Assembly (NCBI GenBank): GCA_023261685.1
Contig: JAHFOM010000024.1
Span: forward strand, 1 to 15,079
DNA: 15,079 bases
Source: Candidatus Moraniibacteriota bacterium
GTDB taxonomy: Bacteria > Patescibacteriota > Minisyncoccia > Moranbacterales > UBA1568
Direction: 5' to 3'
The notes beneath the pieces are model-generated. The model had not been told where the DNA came from. It was given only the letters and a program-made list of their open reading frames with translations, and did no database searches. How positions within the stretch are numbered: the first letter of the stretch is position 1; each line of letters begins with the position of its first letter. Shown here piece after piece: positions 12,741 through 15,079 of this stretch. The position numbers and the translations under genes were made by a program.

Positions 12741-14274
12741 ACTTATGAAAATGAATCTGAAAACTTTTTTCCACGAGAATCACATCACGTCATCCAAGAT
12801 ATTGAGCACAACGACGCTGTTCCTTTTTGCGGCGCCGCTCGTTATTCTTTTATATGGGTCATTCGTTTTCAATCCTGCGAATGCGGATAATATCCTGCTC
12901 TATATTGTCCAGGTGATTGCTGATGCTATCGCTATTATGGCGCTGCTTGGCTTGTGGGTGACCGTGCTATTGGATGTGATTGTGGAAGGGCATCATCGGA
13001 GTCATCGGGTTTCTCCTAATTCTTTCTTACTTGATAAACAACCGACTATCGATGTGTTTGTGACGACCGCCGGAGAGCCGATCGACATCATTCGCAAAAC
13101 CGTCACTGCGGCCGTGCTGATGGAATACCCGCACACGACCTTTGTTTTGGACGATGGGCAGTCAGAAGAAGTAAAATCACTCGCATGTGAAGCGGGCGCA
13201 ACTTATATCTCTCGTAGAAGTCGTCTGTACGCGAAGGCGGGCAATGTAAACAGTGGTTTGCGCTACAGCAAGAGCGATTTCTTTGCTATTTTTGACGCAG
13301 ATCAGATGCCAAAAAAGGATTTCATTGTCAATCTTCTGCCATATATGAACAATGAGAAGCTCGCTATGGTGCAATCTCCGCAATACTTCGCCAACACACA
13401 TTCTTTTATCGCGGCTGGAACTGCCCAGGCGCAGGAGGTTTTCTATAAGTATGTTTGTCCGGCAAAAAACATCTCTAATTCAGCTTTCTGCGTCGGGACA
13501 AATATGATTTTTCGTCGAACAGCCATCGATGAGATTGGCGGTATCGCCCAGAATAATTCAGAGGATATCTGGACATCCTATCTGTTGCATGAGAAGGGCT
13601 GGCACACCTTGTTTGTTAATGAAGTATTGGCGATTGGCGAGGCTCCGGCAACTGTCATTTCGTATTTCAAGCAACAGCGTCGTTGGGCAAAGGGAGGTTT
13701 AGGTATGCTTTTGACCAATAATCCTTTGCGTTCAAAGAACCTGAATCTTGATCAACGGATGCAGTATTTTGTCTCCAATACCTATTTTTTGGTGGGCATC
13801 TCTATTTTAGCGTATTTGCTTTTCCCTATTCTCTATCTGCTCTTCGGTATCAAGCCGCTCAATACCGAAGATGGACTCGTGTGGGCTCTGCACTATATTC
13901 CCTATTTTGTCCTGTACTATATGTTGTCCTGGCTGTTTCTCGGTCGTTTGTATCTGGCGACACTTGCTACCGCTGTAGCCAGTTTCTATCCCTACATCCT
14001 GGCTTTGTTCTCGGTTATCTTTGAAACGGAACAAGATTGGGTGGCGACTACATCCGAGAAGGCAAAGGAGGATGTCTTTATGCGATGGGTATGGCCGCAT
14101 GTTCTCATTATTTTGCTTGGCATACTCAGTCTTGCAGTGGGTTGGTATGACCCGATAAATTTTTGGACAACACTGTTCAATACTGTATGGGTAGTTTTGA
14201 ATACGTACCTTTTGTATCTTTTTCTTACGGGAGAAAAAAGAATGGTAAAGGTTGCTTCCCGCATGGATTACTAA
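12724..14274 (+). CDS. BcsA-like processive GT2 polysaccharide synthase
   Basis: This 516-residue membrane synthase is close in layout to cellulose synthase catalytic subunits but lacks a PilZ domain. Two N-terminal membrane segments lie at about 30-50 and 58-82. The GT-A domain has VFVTTAGEP, D143-D144-G145 (UDP site), AKAGNVNSG, D191-A-D193 (metal), E280-D281 in NNSEDIW (acceptor), and Q317-QRRW. At least four C-terminal membrane segments follow. All catalytic motifs are intact. The TTG start overlaps the GT-C gene by 17 nt and has AGGAGG upstream; ATG at 12745 or 12751 would shorten it by seven or nine residues. The HlyD-like gene follows closely, suggesting a synthase plus accessory-protein pair. 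By similarity to BcsA it could make a beta-1,4- or beta-1,3-glucan; the nearby GH81 favours beta-1,3, but this is inference. Confidence 0.9.
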   Translation: MYLHGKLMKMNLKTFFHENHITSSKILSTTTLFLFAAPLVILLYGSFVFNPANADNILLYIVQVIADAIAIMALLGLWVTVLLDVIVEGHHRSHRVSPNSFLLDKQPTIDVFVTTAGEPIDIIRKTVTAAVLMEYPHTTFVLDDGQSEEVKSLACEAGATYISRRSRLYAKAGNVNSGLRYSKSDFFAIFDADQMPKKDFIVNLLPYMNNEKLAMVQSPQYFANTHSFIAAGTAQAQEVFYKYVCPAKNISNSAFCVGTNMIFRRTAIDEIGGIAQNNSEDIWTSYLLHEKGWHTLFVNEVLAIGEAPATVISYFKQQRRWAKGGLGMLLTNNPLRSKNLNLDQRMQYFVSNTYFLVGISILAYLLFPILYLLFGIKPLNTEDGLVWALHYIPYFVLYYMLSWLFLGRLYLATLATAVASFYPYILALFSVIFETEQDWVATTSEKAKEDVFMRWVWPHVLIILLGILSLAVGWYDPINFWTTLFNTVWVVLNTYLLYLFLTGEKRMVKVASRMDY

Positions 14275-14293
14275 ATATTTTATCATTACGATT

Positions 14294-15070
14294 ATGTGGT
14301 TTGAACAAGCTAAGAAATTTTTCATCAATGGACTGTACTTCACTATTGTACTGGTTGTCGCGTTGGGTATCGCTACTCAGGCACTGGCTCGAAAAGTGAA
14401 TACGTATGAAATGACGAAGAAACCTTTGTTTTTTTCGGTAGAAAAGGAAAAGATCGTTATTTCTAATGCAGTTACCGGTCGGGTGGATGTAGTGGCCGTC
14501 AATACCGGTCAGCATGTAAAGAAGGGTGATCTGCTTGTCCGATTGGTAGATGATAGCCTCGGGCAGAGAATGAGCTCTCTAGAAGCACTTGCGGAAGAAA
14601 ATCTTTCTGCCAAAGCAGAGTTGTCATCGCTTCAGGCGAAAGCATCAGATTATGAAATGGTGGCTCCTCGAGATGGTGTCGTGTATCAGATCCAGTCAGC
14701 AGAAGGGAGCTATCTGACTATGAATTCCCCGGTCATTATTCTCTTTGCGGATAGCAATGTGAAAGTTTCCGGAACAATCAACCAGGAGCAGTATACAGAG
14801 ATACAGAAGAATAAAGATTTAGATGTGTATAGCCCGCGGTTTGAGCAAATATATAAAATCTCTTTTGAGGGCATTGGACGTGTGCAACCAGCAACAAGTG
14901 TTGAGGAAAGTAGATATGAGGTAAAGTTTCGATTCAGTGACTCTAATGAAGGTGCCGCATTTATTGATGGCGAGGGTCTAGAAGTTGTTTCGAAGAATAC
15001 TGATGATGAAGCTATCCGCCCTTCGTTCCGCGTTGCGAAACTTTGGAACAGCTTGATTCTTGGAAATTAG
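14294..15070 (+). CDS. HlyD-like membrane-fusion protein with barrel-sandwich domain, synthase partner
   Basis: This protein has 258 residues from the ATG at 14294. An in-frame ATG at 14252 would add 14 residues but overlap the GT2 gene by 23 nt; neither has a clear Shine-Dalgarno sequence. One membrane segment lies at about 10-32. The first half of a lipoyl-like barrel-sandwich follows (VTGRVDVVAVNTGQHVKKGD), then a very short helical hairpin rich in A, E and L (residues about 93-120), the second half (VAPRDGVVYQIQSAEGSYL) and a beta-barrel region. HlyD proteins normally bridge to an outer-membrane channel through long coiled coils. This short hairpin fits a cell-wall-side adaptor, as in Alg44-type proteins of synthase-dependent export. 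Lying 19 nt after the synthase stop, it probably guides the nascent glycan. Confidence 0.85.
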   Translation: MWFEQAKKFFINGLYFTIVLVVALGIATQALARKVNTYEMTKKPLFFSVEKEKIVISNAVTGRVDVVAVNTGQHVKKGDLLVRLVDDSLGQRMSSLEALAEENLSAKAELSSLQAKASDYEMVAPRDGVVYQIQSAEGSYLTMNSPVIILFADSNVKVSGTINQEQYTEIQKNKDLDVYSPRFEQIYKISFEGIGRVQPATSVEESRYEVKFRFSDSNEGAAFIDGEGLEVVSKNTDDEAIRPSFRVAKLWNSLILGN

Positions 15071-15079
15071 CATCCATTT

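Noticed and set aside
13807..14343. Minus-strand open frame of 178 codons opposite the end of the second GT2 gene
   Set aside because: Shadow of membrane-segment codons; no independent signals.
1..15079. CRISPR array, tRNA or rRNA gene
   Set aside because: No regularly spaced repeats, no tRNA-like cloverleaf and no rRNA-like stretch was recognised on either strand.
1..15079. Alternative genetic code with UGA read as glycine, as in some CPR lineages
   Set aside because: The ATPase gene ends at TGA after a complete domain, and none of the long genes contains an in-frame TGA.

Overview
The window looks like a chromosomal segment of an uncultivated bacterium using the standard code (TAA, TAG and TGA all end genes). 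The Ig/PKD-like protein with a C-terminal anchor, the orphan PemK-like gene, the DUF4143 ATPase and several promoters lying almost on the start codon resemble Patescibacteria (CPR). That assignment is inference. A PEP-CTERM protein argues for caution, because that sorting system is best known from Gram-negative biofilm formers. All genes supported as real lie on the + strand.

Region 1 (1-2140) holds the 3' end of a large surface protein with a terminator, then a monocistronic secreted PEP-CTERM protein with its own consensus promoter and terminator. A perfect 20-bp inverted repeat encloses this gene.

Region 2 (2140-4500) is an accessory, repeat-rich stretch. It contains a long nested hairpin, a decayed minus-strand coding remnant, a DUF4143 AAA ATPase, an orphan PemK/MazF-like gene, and a very short minus-strand transcription unit (promoter to terminator, about 54 nt) converging on the pemK stop codon. 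An exact 23-bp direct repeat lies on either side of the ATPase-pemK module.

Region 3 (4550-15070) is a polysaccharide locus in one orientation. In order it encodes a processive membrane GT2 synthase with an unusual insertion, a membrane-anchored GH18 chitinase-like enzyme with two chitin-binding domains, a membrane-anchored GH81 beta-1,3-glucanase-like enzyme, a GT-C-like multispanning protein, a second BcsA-like GT2 synthase, and a HlyD-like single-spanning protein. A consensus promoter precedes the first gene, and internal promoters precede the GH81 and GT-C genes. The likely joint role is synthesis, export and trimming of one or two extracellular beta-linked glycans. The products cannot be named from sequence, but the hydrolases point to chitin-like and beta-1,3-glucan-like polymers. 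This combination is the best candidate for an undescribed system here.
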